From assembly GCA_032068765.1 (NCBI GenBank), contig DAMBHY010000006.1, forward strand, positions 1 to 64,000: a DNA stretch of 64,000 nucleotides, written 5' to 3'. A program made the translations under genes and the position numbers. The first letter of the stretch is position 1. Every line of letters begins with the position of its first letter. Under the pieces are notes generated by a model that saw only the letters and a list, made by a program, of their open reading frames with translations, searched no databases and had not been told where the DNA came from. Of the stretch, positions 41,066 to 50,190 are shown one piece after another. Source of the DNA: DAMBHY01 sp032068765 (GTDB lineage: Bacteria; Bacteroidota; Bacteroidia; Bacteroidales; Dysgonomonadaceae).

Positions 41066-43570
41066 TTAAAAGAAGTTGTTACCCAGCTGATAGACAATAA
41101 AAGCGATGAGCCAAGCCAGTCCGGTAGAATAGAAAACGCTGAATAAAGCCCATTTCCACGATGCGGATTCTTCCTTGATGGCGGCAATCGTGGCGACACA
41201 CGGAAAATATATCAAGATGAAAAGCAAAAATGCAACCACAACCCAAAATGTAAACACAGGCGTGCCGTCCACCCTTTTTTCATCCTTTAGTCTCTTTTGT
41301 AATGATTCATGATTATCTTGGTCTCCCGTGTACAAAACGCCCATCGTGCTGATTACAATTTCTTTGGCAGCCATTCCTGACAGCAGACTCACCGACATTT
41401 TCCAGTCGAATCCCACAGGACGCATCACAGGTTCTATCGTTTTACCAATCCTGCCAATATAAGAGTTTTCCTGATGATAAATGGCTTGTCTGTCCATTAC
41501 ATCGTTTATAAGATTATCTTTTTGAGCAGTGGTAATCTTTTTTTGAGCAAATTGATTGTCGATTTGTGCTATTTCTTGTTGGAAAGAAGAATCTATCGTT
41601 CTGTGTTGAGGAAAATATCCCAAAAACCATATCAGGATTGATGCTACAAGAATTGTTCCCCCCATCTTTTGCAGATATTGTTTCGTTCTGTCCCACATAT
41701 GTATCGCTACCGAATTAAGAGTAGGGAATCTGTACGGTGGAAGTTCCATCACAAATGGAGTATCTTCCTCCGGGAAAAGGTATTTCCTAAATAATCGTGC
41801 TGACAATACGGCCAAGAGTATTCCCGTTACGTACAATCCGAGTAACGCAATACTAGCGTATTTGGGGAAGAAAGCTCCTGCAAACAACAGATACACTGGA
41901 AGTCGTGCGCTGCACGACATAAACGGTACGATGAGCATCGTTATAATCCGGCTACTTCTACTTTCAATCGTTCTTGTAGACATGATGGCGGGAACGTTGC
42001 ATCCAAAACCCATAATCAGAGGAATAAATGATTTGCCGTGAAGTCCCATTTTGTGCATCAGTTTATCCATGATAAAAGCAGCACGTGCCATATATCCCGA
42101 ATCTTCCATAAAAGCGATGAAGGCATACAGGATAATAATGTTAGGAAGGAAAACTATTACACCGCCCACGCCTCCAATGATTCCGTCCACGATTAAAGCT
42201 TTGAGCGGTCCTTCATCCATAAAATTTCTTACAAAATCGCCGAGTTTAGCCACCAGCCATTCTATCCCCTGCATGGGATATTCTCCAAAACGGAAAGTGG
42301 ATTCAAACATAATCCACATAAATAGAATAAAGATGGGGAAACCGATGTATTTGTTGGTTACCAGACTGTCTATGACACGCGTTTTGTCTGAGACGTGTAG
42401 TTTTTCTGTAAGCGTTTCTTTCAATCCGCCGGCAATAAAACCATATCTTGCATGAGCAAAAGCCGACTCTGTATCTTCACGTAGCATCTTTTCGATATAC
42501 TGAATTTCTTTTTCGGCTCTCGCAAGAATTTCTTTGTTTTCCGGAATATTTTCATTGATAACCTTCGCGATATCTTTGTCTCTTTCCAGCAGCTTGATGC
42601 TCAGATAACGGGTTGGTAATTCAAAAGTTTGGGTGTTTTTAGAGGACAACTCCCGATCCATGATTGAAATCGCGCGCTCCAGCACCCTTCCGTATGGGAT
42701 GCGTTTTACGGGAGAGATTTCCTGATTTCCGTTGGTGTACCTTTCAATGATTGTGTCAAAAAGTTCTGAAATACCTACGCCTTTTTTCCCGACGGTGGGG
42801 ATGATGGGAATATTCAATAGCTGAGAAAACATTTCATAATCAAATGTTTGTCCGGCTGTCTGTAATTCGTCGTACATGTTGAGTGCAATAATCATAGGCA
42901 CTTCCATGTCTATAAGTTCGGTGGTGAGATATAGGTTTCTTTCTAACGCCGATGCGGCAACAACGTTGATAACCAAATCGGGTTTTTCTTCGATTATGAA
43001 CTTTCTCACGTATAACTCTTCTGGTGAGTAGGCGGAAAGAGAATAAGTTCCGGGTAAATCCACCAATTCGATGGAATATCCTTTGTGTGTGAGTTGTCCT
43101 TTTTTTGCGTCTACCGTCACGCCGCTGTAGTTTCCAACATGTTCATGCGAACCCGAAGCCATATTGAAGATAGATGTCTTGCCACAATTAGGATTTCCAA
43201 CCAGCGCTACTTTTATAGGATTCGTATTGGAATGCGCGATATTCTTTTTTGGACAAGCGCATTGTTCGAGGTTTTCTTCACAATCGCATTCAACATTTTT
43301 TTCAAAACAGAATAAATCCTCGTTTTCTTCATTCTGATTGTCTACTGGAAGTTTGGATATTTCTATCAAGACCGCTTCGCTTCTTCGCAGCGAAACTTCA
43401 TAATCCATCAGTCCGTATTTTATCGGGTCGTGAAGAGGAGCGTTAAGGATGGATTTTACTTCTCTCCCACGCACAAAACCCATGTCAAGAATGCGTTTCC
43501 TGAATGCGCCGCTGCCGTTTACTTTTAGTATATAAGCAGATTCTCCGGTTGGTAGTTCTGAAAGTCGCAT
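41066..43570 (-). CDS. feoB: Ferrous iron transporter FeoB with fused FeoA domain
   Basis: An 834-residue inner-membrane Fe(II) importer. Residues 1-75 are a FeoA domain (RLSELPTGESAYILKVNG, RILDMGFVRGREV). A Cys-rich linker with the pattern C-x6-C-x-C-x6-C-x-C follows near residues 88-106. The G domain has GNPNCGKTSIFNMASG, DLPGTYSLSAYSPEE and the NMYD specificity motif; the membrane domain has Gate motifs such as IPLIMGFGCNVPAIMSTR. FeoA-FeoB fusion is usual in Bacteroidota. The upstream promoter is weak by eye: CATCTTTG at 43616-43623 on the minus strand. Confidence 0.96.
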   Translation of the reverse strand: MRLSELPTGESAYILKVNGSGAFRKRILDMGFVRGREVKSILNAPLHDPIKYGLMDYEVSLRRSEAVLIEISKLPVDNQNEENEDLFCFEKNVECDCEENLEQCACPKKNIAHSNTNPIKVALVGNPNCGKTSIFNMASGSHEHVGNYSGVTVDAKKGQLTHKGYSIELVDLPGTYSLSAYSPEELYVRKFIIEEKPDLVINVVAASALERNLYLTTELIDMEVPMIIALNMYDELQTAGQTFDYEMFSQLLNIPIIPTVGKKGVGISELFDTIIERYTNGNQEISPVKRIPYGRVLERAISIMDRELSSKNTQTFELPTRYLSIKLLERDKDIAKVINENIPENKEILARAEKEIQYIEKMLREDTESAFAHARYGFIAGGLKETLTEKLHVSDKTRVIDSLVTNKYIGFPIFILFMWIMFESTFRFGEYPMQGIEWLVAKLGDFVRNFMDEGPLKALIVDGIIGGVGGVIVFLPNIIILYAFIAFMEDSGYMARAAFIMDKLMHKMGLHGKSFIPLIMGFGCNVPAIMSTRTIESRSSRIITMLIVPFMSCSARLPVYLLFAGAFFPKYASIALLGLYVTGILLAVLSARLFRKYLFPEEDTPFVMELPPYRFPTLNSVAIHMWDRTKQYLQKMGGTILVASILIWFLGYFPQHRTIDSSFQQEIAQIDNQFAQKKITTAQKDNLINDVMDRQAIYHQENSYIGRIGKTIEPVMRPVGFDWKMSVSLLSGMAAKEIVISTMGVLYTGDQDNHESLQKRLKDEKRVDGTPVFTFWVVVAFLLFILIYFPCVATIAAIKEESASWKWALFSVFYSTGLAWLIAFIVYQLGNNFF

Positions 43571-43734
43571 CTTGATTATCCTTATTCGTTTATATTGTCT
43601 AGAGAGTTAGGTCTGCAAAGATGCATATTTTTACTTAATTGACCAATAAAGATGGTATGAATTATTTATAATTATTATAAATAATGAAAAAGGGTGGTTC
43701 AACTTTTAATTAGCCACTAAGTGAGAATATACTT

Positions 43735-43742
43735 TATCTTTG
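43735..43742 (+). promoter_or_regulatory. -7 element of the dGTPase gene
   Basis: TATCTTTG matches TAnnTTTG, 29 bp before the ATG at 43772. Confidence 0.65.
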
Positions 43743-43771
43743 TATAACCGAACAAGAAATATGATTTTACA

Positions 43772-45100
43772 ATGAATTGGATAGAACTTCTCTCAACACA
43801 GCGTTTTGGATTGGAAGAATATACAGCAGATAAAGTGCCAGATCGCACAGAATATCAGCGGGACTATGACAGATTAATTTTCTCTTCTCCATTTCGCCGG
43901 TTACAGAACAAAACGCAGGTTTTTCCTTTGCCAGGAAGCATTTTTGTGCACAACCGATTAACGCATAGTTTGGAAGTGGCGAGTGTAGGGCGCTCTGTCG
44001 GACATCTTGTGGGAAAAAAGCTGCGCGAAAAATATCCCGATTCCAAGGCGCATTTTGAAGATATCGGTTCAATTGTATCCGCCGCCTGTCTTGCGCATGA
44101 TTTGGGAAATCCTCCTTTCGGTCATTCAGGAGAAAAAGCAATTTCCACATTTTTCTCCGAAGGTGCAGGTCGTATTTTTGAAGAAGTTGTGAAAGCCGAA
44201 GGTGGAAGATGGACGGACTTCACATGTTTTGAAGGAAATGCCAACGCTGTTCGACTACTAGTGCATCAGTTTAAAGGAAGGAGAAACGGCGGTTTTGTCA
44301 TGACTTATACAACATTGTCTTCCATTGTCAAATATCCATATTCCTCGGAATTGAGTGGTGGTAAAAACAAATTTGGTTTCTTTCAATCAGAAGAAGAATC
44401 TTATTTGAAGATTGCCAAAGCACTTGGATTAAAAATTAACAGCGAATCTCCGTTGAGCATTGCCCGCCATCCGCTGGTGTATTTGGTAGAAGCTGCGGAT
44501 GATATTTGTTATCAGATCATGGATATCGAAGACGCACACAAACTGCACCTTATCACCAGCGACAAAGTGAAAGATTTGTTTCTCAGTTTCATTGACGAGG
44601 GCAGGAGGGAGAAGAAAATCCAGACGATGAACCGTTTGGAGGATGTGAATGAGCAGATTTCTTACCTTCGTTCCACTATCATAGGAGATTTGGTGGAAGC
44701 TTGCGCAACTGTTTTTTTGGAAAATGAGGCAATTATCTTGAAAGGTGAAAAACTGAAACCGCTTATTAAACTTATTCCTGACCCTGCGAAATTGGCATAT
44801 TATACTTGCTCGGATTTTGCAGTGAAAAATATTTATCGTTCTAAAGATGTGCTGGATATTGAACTAGCTGGATATAGGATTATCGGATTTTTGTTGGAAA
44901 AGTTTACCCATGCCATCCAAAATCCGCAGCATGCCTATTCTAAAATATTATTGGGAAGAATACCCGAGCAGTATGCTATTAACAGTGAATCCACCACATC
45001 AAACTTGCAGTCGATACTCGATTATGTGTCGGGAATGACTGATGTGTATGCATTGGATTTGTATCGGAAAATTACTGGAATCGGTTTGCCGATAATTTAA
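43772..45100 (+). CDS. dgt: Deoxyguanosinetriphosphate triphosphohydrolase (dGTPase)
   Basis: A 442-residue HD-domain hydrolase that cleaves dGTP to deoxyguanosine and tripolyphosphate. The pattern is N-terminal SSPFRRLQNKTQVFP, then NRLTHSLEVASVGRS, then AACLAHDLGNPPFGHSGEKAI with the HD pair, and LVEAADDICYQIMDIEDAHK. The length and motifs fit the Dgt family, which balances the dNTP pool and can limit phage. No partner gene is adjacent. Confidence 0.93.
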   Translation: MNWIELLSTQRFGLEEYTADKVPDRTEYQRDYDRLIFSSPFRRLQNKTQVFPLPGSIFVHNRLTHSLEVASVGRSVGHLVGKKLREKYPDSKAHFEDIGSIVSAACLAHDLGNPPFGHSGEKAISTFFSEGAGRIFEEVVKAEGGRWTDFTCFEGNANAVRLLVHQFKGRRNGGFVMTYTTLSSIVKYPYSSELSGGKNKFGFFQSEEESYLKIAKALGLKINSESPLSIARHPLVYLVEAADDICYQIMDIEDAHKLHLITSDKVKDLFLSFIDEGRREKKIQTMNRLEDVNEQISYLRSTIIGDLVEACATVFLENEAIILKGEKLKPLIKLIPDPAKLAYYTCSDFAVKNIYRSKDVLDIELAGYRIIGFLLEKFTHAIQNPQHAYSKILLGRIPEQYAINSESTTSNLQSILDYVSGMTDVYALDLYRKITGIGLPII

Positions 45101-45155
45101 GTCTGCAACTTACGATTTGAAAGATTTATGTCTAATATAATTTTTTATTGAAAAA

Positions 45156-45187
45156 TTTGGTGTATTTTAATTTGTTATTTATATTTG
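45156..45187 (+). promoter_or_regulatory. Promoter of the candidate sRNA
   Basis: TTTG at 45156-45159 and TATATTTG at 45180-45187 are 20 bp apart: a full -33/-7 match, one of the best promoters in the window. Transcription would begin near 45192. Confidence 0.7.
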
Positions 45188-45191
45188 CAAC

Positions 45192-45270
45192 GTGGTTTTT
45201 TCATAATAGTATAGATTTAAGGTTAATTTATTTGGCAGTGAGTCGAGAGACACACTGCCAAATTTTTTTT
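45192..45270 (+). ncRNA. Candidate small RNA of about 78 nt
   Basis: A full promoter (45156-45187) is followed 40 bp later by a 10-bp perfect hairpin (TTTGGCAGTG at 45231-45240 with CACTGCCAAA at 45253-45262) and a run of eight T. The transcript would carry no sensible reading frame. The next promoter (45299-45306) begins a separate unit, so this is not an attenuator of the following gene unless readthrough occurs. I do not recognise the RNA family. It could instead be a short leader peptide or a structured 5' leader. Confidence 0.55.
45231..45270 (+). terminator. Intrinsic terminator of the candidate sRNA
   Basis: A perfect 10-bp stem with a 12-nt loop is followed by eight T. Confidence 0.85.
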
Positions 45271-45298
45271 ATTAACTATTGTAGTTGTAAGAAATTGT

Positions 45299-45306
45299 TA
45301 TCTTTG
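45299..45306 (+). promoter_or_regulatory. -7 element of the three-gene membrane-protein operon
   Basis: TATCTTTG matches TAnnTTTG; the untranslated leader to 45427 would be about 115 nt. Confidence 0.6.
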
Positions 45307-45426
45307 TTCCAATAAACTAACCCTTTTATGGGAAAAACCTTTTCATTTAGTTTATTATCTTTAAAGTAATAATTATCAGATCGGCAAAATTGATATTTCA
45401 ACCAAAGATTAGAAATAATATATGCT

Positions 45427-45993
45427 ATGAACAGATATTTTTACATTGACTACAGCGGAAAGCAAAAAGGTGCTTTCACCCCTGATGAACTCAAACAGGA
45501 AAACATTCAACGTGAAACAATGGTGTGGACACAGGGAATGACTGACTGGACACGCGCCGATCAGGTGACAGATTTGAATTTTCTTTTTACCAATACGGTA
45601 TCTTCAGATAATCCGAAGACCCCGCCTCCTACTGCAATTTATCATACGCAGAGTTATTACAACCCTGCAGCAAATATGGAAAGACCCAAAAGCTACATGA
45701 TAGAATCGCTATTGGTGACACTTCTTCCATTTTTCATCTGTGGGAGTGTTTTAAGTTTGCTCGGAGTAATTGCTATAGTATACGCTTCACAAGTGGATTC
45801 CTACATTCATATGAATAGATGGGAAGAGGCAAAAGAATCGTCTGCAAAAGCACGCAAATGGTACAAGATTACTTTCTGGCTAAGTATCGGATGGGTTATC
45901 ATATTGATATTGGCAGTTGGTGGATTAATAGCACTGGTTGGTATAAGTTCATTTGCTGACATCGCTTCTGAAGCTTCATCAATAACATTCTAA
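45427..45993 (+). CDS. GYF-domain/CD225-type membrane protein
   Basis: A 188-residue inner-membrane protein. Residues 1-60 form a bacterial GYF_2 domain (YFYIDYSGKQKGAFTPDEL, WTQGMTDWTRADQV). Two transmembrane segments follow, about 95-120 and 145-175, joined by a segment with SQVDSYIHMNRWEEAKESSAKARKWYK, the pattern of CD225/dispanin-type bacterial proteins. Function unknown. First of three cotranscribed small membrane proteins (13 bp, then 10 bp gaps). Confidence 0.86.
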   Translation: MNRYFYIDYSGKQKGAFTPDELKQENIQRETMVWTQGMTDWTRADQVTDLNFLFTNTVSSDNPKTPPPTAIYHTQSYYNPAANMERPKSYMIESLLVTLLPFFICGSVLSLLGVIAIVYASQVDSYIHMNRWEEAKESSAKARKWYKITFWLSIGWVIILILAVGGLIALVGISSFADIASEASSITF

Positions 45994-46006
45994 AAAAATT
46001 TATTTT

Positions 46007-46369
46007 ATGGAAAACCAAGATTATCAAACTCCGCCACAATTCTCTGGCAATGCATATCCATCTGCAGATGCGCCGACTCCAGATTACAGTCAAAATCCTC
46101 TTGACAAGTATAATAATGCGCCGATAATGACAGTAAAAAATTGGTTGATTACTATGCTGATATCAATTATACCTATAGTCAATATTGTATTTTGGTTTAT
46201 CTGGGCATTCGGCGATCAAAATGTAAATCCGAATAAGAGCAGTTGGGCTAAAGCTACACTTATTATACTGGCTATTGGTATTGTATTGCAAATTATTCTG
46301 TATGCAGCTTTTGGCTCAATGTTTATGTCCATGGCAGAATTAGGCGGCGGTGACGGCGCTTATCTGTAG
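46007..46369 (+). CDS. Small two-helix membrane protein of unknown function
   Basis: A 120-residue protein. A Pro/Asn/Asp-rich N-terminus of about 40 residues is followed by two hydrophobic helices (NWLITMLISIIPIVNIVFWFIW and a second near residues 82-105). The family is unnamed to me, though the middle segment WFIWAFGDQNVNPNKSSWAKA looks conserved in kind. It is between the GYF/CD225-like gene and the DUF2752 gene in the same operon. Confidence 0.8.
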   Translation: MENQDYQTPPQFSGNAYPSADAPTPDYSQNPLDKYNNAPIMTVKNWLITMLISIIPIVNIVFWFIWAFGDQNVNPNKSSWAKATLIILAIGIVLQIILYAAFGSMFMSMAELGGGDGAYL

Positions 46370-46379
46370 TCTTTGATTA

Positions 46380-46751
46380 ATGAAAAAATATATAGTCCCT
46401 GTCATTCTATTGGTGGTAGTTGTGGCGGGGATTATTTTATATACCTCTTTTAATCCCGAGACTTCAAGTTTATTCCCAAGTTGTCATTTCTATAAACTCA
46501 CCGGATATAAGTGCCCCGGCTGTGGGATACAGCGGGCTTTGCATGAACTCCTTAATGGAAATCTAAAATCTGCCTTTTTATACAATCCTCTGTTTTTTAT
46601 TCTTTTTCCCTATATTCTGTTGGGATTATATCTTGTGCTTTCGAAAGGAAGTGTGCGGAGGGATAAGATTAAAAACGTACTATATGGAAAATATGCCGCT
46701 ATAATTGTGATTTGTTGCATTCTTTTGTTTTGGATTTTGAGGAATATATAG
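46380..46751 (+). CDS. DUF2752-family membrane protein
   Basis: A 123-residue membrane protein of DUF2752. The signature is the Cys-rich loop CHFYKLTGYKCPGCGIQRAL, with three Cys, followed by LNGNLKSAFLYNPLFFILFP; three hydrophobic segments are seen. The role is unknown; the conserved Cys triad could bind a metal or form a disulfide. Third gene of the operon; a bidirectional terminator lies 170 bp downstream. Confidence 0.88.
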   Translation: MKKYIVPVILLVVVVAGIILYTSFNPETSSLFPSCHFYKLTGYKCPGCGIQRALHELLNGNLKSAFLYNPLFFILFPYILLGLYLVLSKGSVRRDKIKNVLYGKYAAIIVICCILLFWILRNI

Positions 46752-46796
46752 AAACTAGAGTTTTTCTCAATAAAAAATACTTTGTTTCGTTTATAA

Positions 46797-46910
46797 GCAA
46801 GCAACTCTGAAGGATAAAAGTAACTTGCTTAGAATATAGCAAGAGACTTTCAGGCTTAAAAACGACTTGCTCTCTAAGGTGCAACCTACAAGAGGGATAA
46901 AGTGGTTTGC
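46797..46910. repeat. Array of three 42-bp units with inverted GCAAG/CTTGC arms
   Basis: Units start at 46797, 46839 and 46881, exactly 42 bp apart. Units 1 and 2 have GCAAG at the left and CTTGC 27 bp later at the right; the interior holds the core GGATAAA or GGCTTAAA. Unit 3 is diverged: GCAACC with GGTTTGC. The 10-bp spacers differ. A weaker copy may start near 46755. It lies between the convergent DUF2752 and secreted metallopeptidase genes, before their shared terminator. Confidence 0.62.
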
Positions 46911-46920
46911 CCTAAATAAA

Positions 46921-46952
46921 AAAATGGGATAAGTATCTAATTATCCCATTTT
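46921..46952. terminator. Bidirectional terminator
   Basis: AAAATGGGATAA (46921-46932) pairs perfectly with TTATCCCATTTT (46941-46952) around an 8-nt loop. A/T-rich flanks on both sides suit termination of both convergent transcripts. Confidence 0.8.
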
Positions 46953-46974
46953 CTCCATTAACATATTACCTTAT

Positions 46975-49032
46975 TTATTTCTCCAAATTCTTCAAAGCTT
47001 TGTCGGTAGCTTTCAACAATGGCTGGATGGAAAGCGGTGCTCCAACGGCTTGTTTCATCCATTCTTGAGGAATCAGGCGACCGAGTTTGTAGATGCGGTC
47101 TACTTCATTAGGGAAGTTTTTACCTTTGAGATATCCGTCCATCTGAAAGTCAATGAGGTGACCTATAGGATAATTGGAAAGGTACAACGGATTATCAATC
47201 ATGTGGGAGTAAATTCCCAAAACGGGTTCATCTTTCATTCCAAAAACCGGAGCGTAATAGCTGTTCCACACATCTTTTGCAGAAGCGATTACAGCTTCTT
47301 TGAGTTCAGAGGCAGTAGCGTTTGGATGGTCGTACATCCAGTGCCAAACTTTCATATCCACGAGCGATACGCCCATGATTTCGTAACACGACCATATAGC
47401 GTCGAGAGATGCCAGTGCTTCTTTGTCGGGATTATTATCTTTTATTCCTAACAAATCCAAATCGCGTTTTTGGAAAAGGAAAGCCAACGCTTCGGTAAAC
47501 GCCGTGTTGGGAACGCCCTGCAGCATATAGTAATCAATGTCGTATAAGTCGATGGTTTGCTCCACGTTGTGACCGAATTCGTGCACGGCAATGTTGTATC
47601 CTTTGTAATTCATTCCTCCATCTACGATGCGCGTGCGAAGGCGTGCTTTATCTCCTTTCATCGAAGCTCCGGCAGCGTGACCCGAGCCGCGAGCAGCATC
47701 CACACGAATTTTGGAAGCAAGATAATTGGCTCTATCTTTGCTCCAACCAAGTTTGGTGAGGATGTTTGGAATATCTTTTTCAAATGCGGCTGCATTCGGA
47801 TAAAGGGCTTGTGTTTGTTTGGTTAAATCGTCTTCATTCAATGTGCTTCGCGATTTAAAGCCGTCATACCAGATGTCGAAAGGCCGCAGATTTCTACCTA
47901 GACGTTTGCTGATTAATGCGGCTGTTTTCTTGATTTGTTCGGAACTTACTAAATCGGTGAAAAGTTTCTGCACATCTTTTTCAGGGATTTCCATGTTCAA
48001 TTCAAACGCACGTTGGATGTAAGTTGGTGTTACTGGATAATATTTGTCGGTAGCGCTGAGCGCTTTAAAGTTGTTCAAAAGCATTTGATAACGGCGGTCG
48101 GGTTCCGAAGTGAAAGTAACGTTTTTGCCATTTTCCAATACTTTATTATCCATAGGATTCCATTGATATGCGACGTTATTAATCACTTTTTCCGGAATAG
48201 TTTGATCTATGATGCGTTTCATTACGGCATATACCATTTCCTGTTTTTTCAAACCTTCATCCCCTTTTCCGTAGTGCGATTTTAATTCGTCACGAAGACC
48301 CCAGTGCGTGATTAAGTTCATACCTTTTGGGAAGTACGTTTTGCCTTTTGCATCCACCAGATTTCCCATCATGATGTTGTATTCAGAAATATATAGGTCT
48401 GATTTGGTTAGTGCTTCGCCCACTTCCTGATTCAATTTTGCAGGAACGCGTGAAGTGAACATATCGCCCATACGCGCGTAAGCCCAGTCCTGACGAGACC
48501 ATTTGCTGGCGTTTTCTGACTTTTCGGTCAACGTGTAAGCGGGGAAATTTAGCATCGTGATAAATGCTATTTTATTTGAGAATAAATCTTCCGTAAGATG
48601 TGAACCAGGAGAATAAGCGGCAAACATTTCATCAACAGAAGTAATTTCACCTTCATTCAAATCTACCGGAACACGCAAATCCATGCTCATTTTTCCATAA
48701 TTGCCATACAATACCTCGTAGCTGTATTGCAGTTTTTCAAACAACTGCAAACGTTTGGCCGGGTCGCTGATGTATTTTTCCATTGCGAAATTGTGGAAAG
48801 CGTTTTCTTCACCATCTTCCTTTTGCCATAAAGACGCCATTTGTTTCACGCCCCTTTCTATCAATGAATTGTACGTAGAACCATGTTTTGCCACAAGGTC
48901 TTTGATGGTTTTGTCCACAATAGACGTTGAAATATAAGTTACGCCTGATTTGTCGCTTCTCTTTTGAGCAGATGCGGGTAATTGAGCCATACAAAATAGA
49001 GTTAGTGTTGCAATAATGACATACTTTTTCAT
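46975..49032 (-). CDS. Secreted zinc metallopeptidase with HEFGH motif (gluzincin-like)
   Basis: A 685-residue protein with a signal peptide (KKYVIIATLTLFCMAQLPASA). The zinc motif is NIAVHEFGHNVEQ near residue 495, and a downstream TAFTEALAFLFQ supplies a likely third ligand Glu, as in M3-type oligopeptidases. The first 450 residues are mostly helical with no recognised domain. It is probably a periplasmic peptidase or oligopeptidase; the family name is uncertain, and it could be an inactive relative. Promoter: minus strand TATATTTG at 49063-49070. Confidence 0.8.
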   Translation of the reverse strand: MKKYVIIATLTLFCMAQLPASAQKRSDKSGVTYISTSIVDKTIKDLVAKHGSTYNSLIERGVKQMASLWQKEDGEENAFHNFAMEKYISDPAKRLQLFEKLQYSYEVLYGNYGKMSMDLRVPVDLNEGEITSVDEMFAAYSPGSHLTEDLFSNKIAFITMLNFPAYTLTEKSENASKWSRQDWAYARMGDMFTSRVPAKLNQEVGEALTKSDLYISEYNIMMGNLVDAKGKTYFPKGMNLITHWGLRDELKSHYGKGDEGLKKQEMVYAVMKRIIDQTIPEKVINNVAYQWNPMDNKVLENGKNVTFTSEPDRRYQMLLNNFKALSATDKYYPVTPTYIQRAFELNMEIPEKDVQKLFTDLVSSEQIKKTAALISKRLGRNLRPFDIWYDGFKSRSTLNEDDLTKQTQALYPNAAAFEKDIPNILTKLGWSKDRANYLASKIRVDAARGSGHAAGASMKGDKARLRTRIVDGGMNYKGYNIAVHEFGHNVEQTIDLYDIDYYMLQGVPNTAFTEALAFLFQKRDLDLLGIKDNNPDKEALASLDAIWSCYEIMGVSLVDMKVWHWMYDHPNATASELKEAVIASAKDVWNSYYAPVFGMKDEPVLGIYSHMIDNPLYLSNYPIGHLIDFQMDGYLKGKNFPNEVDRIYKLGRLIPQEWMKQAVGAPLSIQPLLKATDKALKNLEK

Positions 49033-49062
49033 TGTATTTTAGTTTAGTTGGATTTTATTATG

Positions 49063-49070
49063 CAAATATA
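49063..49070 (-). promoter_or_regulatory. -7 element of the secreted metallopeptidase gene
   Basis: Minus strand TATATTTG, 30 bp before the start codon at 49032. Confidence 0.65.
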
Positions 49071-49182
49071 ATTTAATTTGCGATTATCGAGTTATCATTT
49101 TAAGAGTTTTACTAACGTTATATTCCGCCAGTGAGTTTGAACAGAAATAACTATCTTTACGTTTGAAAATTAAAATTTCAAT

Positions 49183-50139
49183 ATGAAATATATACGTTTT
49201 TCAATATGGATAGTTGCTTTAATATTCATTATAAGTAATTGTACTTCAAGCCAAACATCACAAAAAGAAACTAAAGTGGATAGCGCGCTTATCGTGAAAG
49301 ATACATTCATGCTGCCAGATATCCCCAAAGAAATCACCATTGCCGAAGAGCGAATGAAATATCTTGCGCTGCACTATTGGGAAAGGTTTGATTTTGCTGA
49401 TGAGAAATTGATTCAGAAACCTCAGATTACAGAACAAGCATTTGTAGATTACATCAATATTCTTAACTATTTGGATGAGGCTGATGCGTATGCTTCAATA
49501 GATAAAACTTTGCAGCAGAGTGGCGCAAGTGAAAAAATGTATGCTCATTTTGCGTCTTTACTCGACAAATATTATAACGGTCCGAATTCTCCTTTTTTCA
49601 ATGCAAAATATTATAAGGAAGCTCTGAAATACATCACAAAATCTAAATTAATGACTGATTTGGAGCGTTCGAGGTATAATTTTCAATTGAAAATGATGAA
49701 TAAGAACAATGTAGGAGAAAAGGCTGCGAACTTTTCTTTTACACTTGCCGATGGTTCGACAAAAAAGTTGCATGATTTAAAGAGCGATTATATCATTTTA
49801 ATGTTTACTGACCCTGATTGTGGCAATTGTAATGCGACGGTTAATAAAATGAAGGAGTCTGCAGAACTGGCAAACGCGATGAAGCGAAATTCTTATTATA
49901 AACAAATGCTTATCGTGGTAAATATTTATCCTGGTAACGATTATGAATTGTGGAAATCACATCTCGATTTTTATCCTAAAGAATGGATTACAGGTTATGA
50001 CAAGAATTTGCAGATACCCAATAATCAGTTATATAACATTCAGGCTTTCCCTACATTTTATTTGTTGGATAAAGACAAAAAGGTGATTCTCAAAGATAGT
50101 TCCCAGCCAGAGATTGAGATGTTTTTCTCAACGCATTAA
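49183..50139 (+). CDS. Thioredoxin-like lipoprotein (DUF5106-type)
   Basis: A 318-residue lipoprotein. The lipobox Cys is in IIFIISNCTSSQ-like context at residue 20. A helical domain of about 140 residues is followed by a thioredoxin-like fold beginning VGEKAANFSFTLADGSTKK, with the redox pair in TDPDCGNCNATV and the cis-Pro loop IQAFPTFYLL. This domain order matches DUF5106-TlpA-like Bacteroidota lipoproteins. It is probably a periplasmic disulfide reductase. A shared terminator follows with gpmA. Confidence 0.85.
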   Translation: MKYIRFSIWIVALIFIISNCTSSQTSQKETKVDSALIVKDTFMLPDIPKEITIAEERMKYLALHYWERFDFADEKLIQKPQITEQAFVDYINILNYLDEADAYASIDKTLQQSGASEKMYAHFASLLDKYYNGPNSPFFNAKYYKEALKYITKSKLMTDLERSRYNFQLKMMNKNNVGEKAANFSFTLADGSTKKLHDLKSDYIILMFTDPDCGNCNATVNKMKESAELANAMKRNSYYKQMLIVVNIYPGNDYELWKSHLDFYPKEWITGYDKNLQIPNNQLYNIQAFPTFYLLDKDKKVILKDSSQPEIEMFFSTH

Positions 50140-50145
50140 AAAATG

Positions 50146-50170
50146 AAAGACCACCTCAAAGGTGGTCTTT
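50146..50170. terminator. Bidirectional terminator between the lipoprotein gene and gpmA
   Basis: AAAGACCACC (50146-50155) pairs with GGTGGTCTTT (50161-50170) around the loop TCAAA. Confidence 0.75.
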
Positions 50171-50190
50171 ACCATTATATTAAGATTGTC

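Noticed and set aside
45231..45270. Attenuator of the GYF/CD225 operon
   Set aside because: A separate promoter lies downstream of the hairpin, and no leader peptide with regulatory codons is seen.
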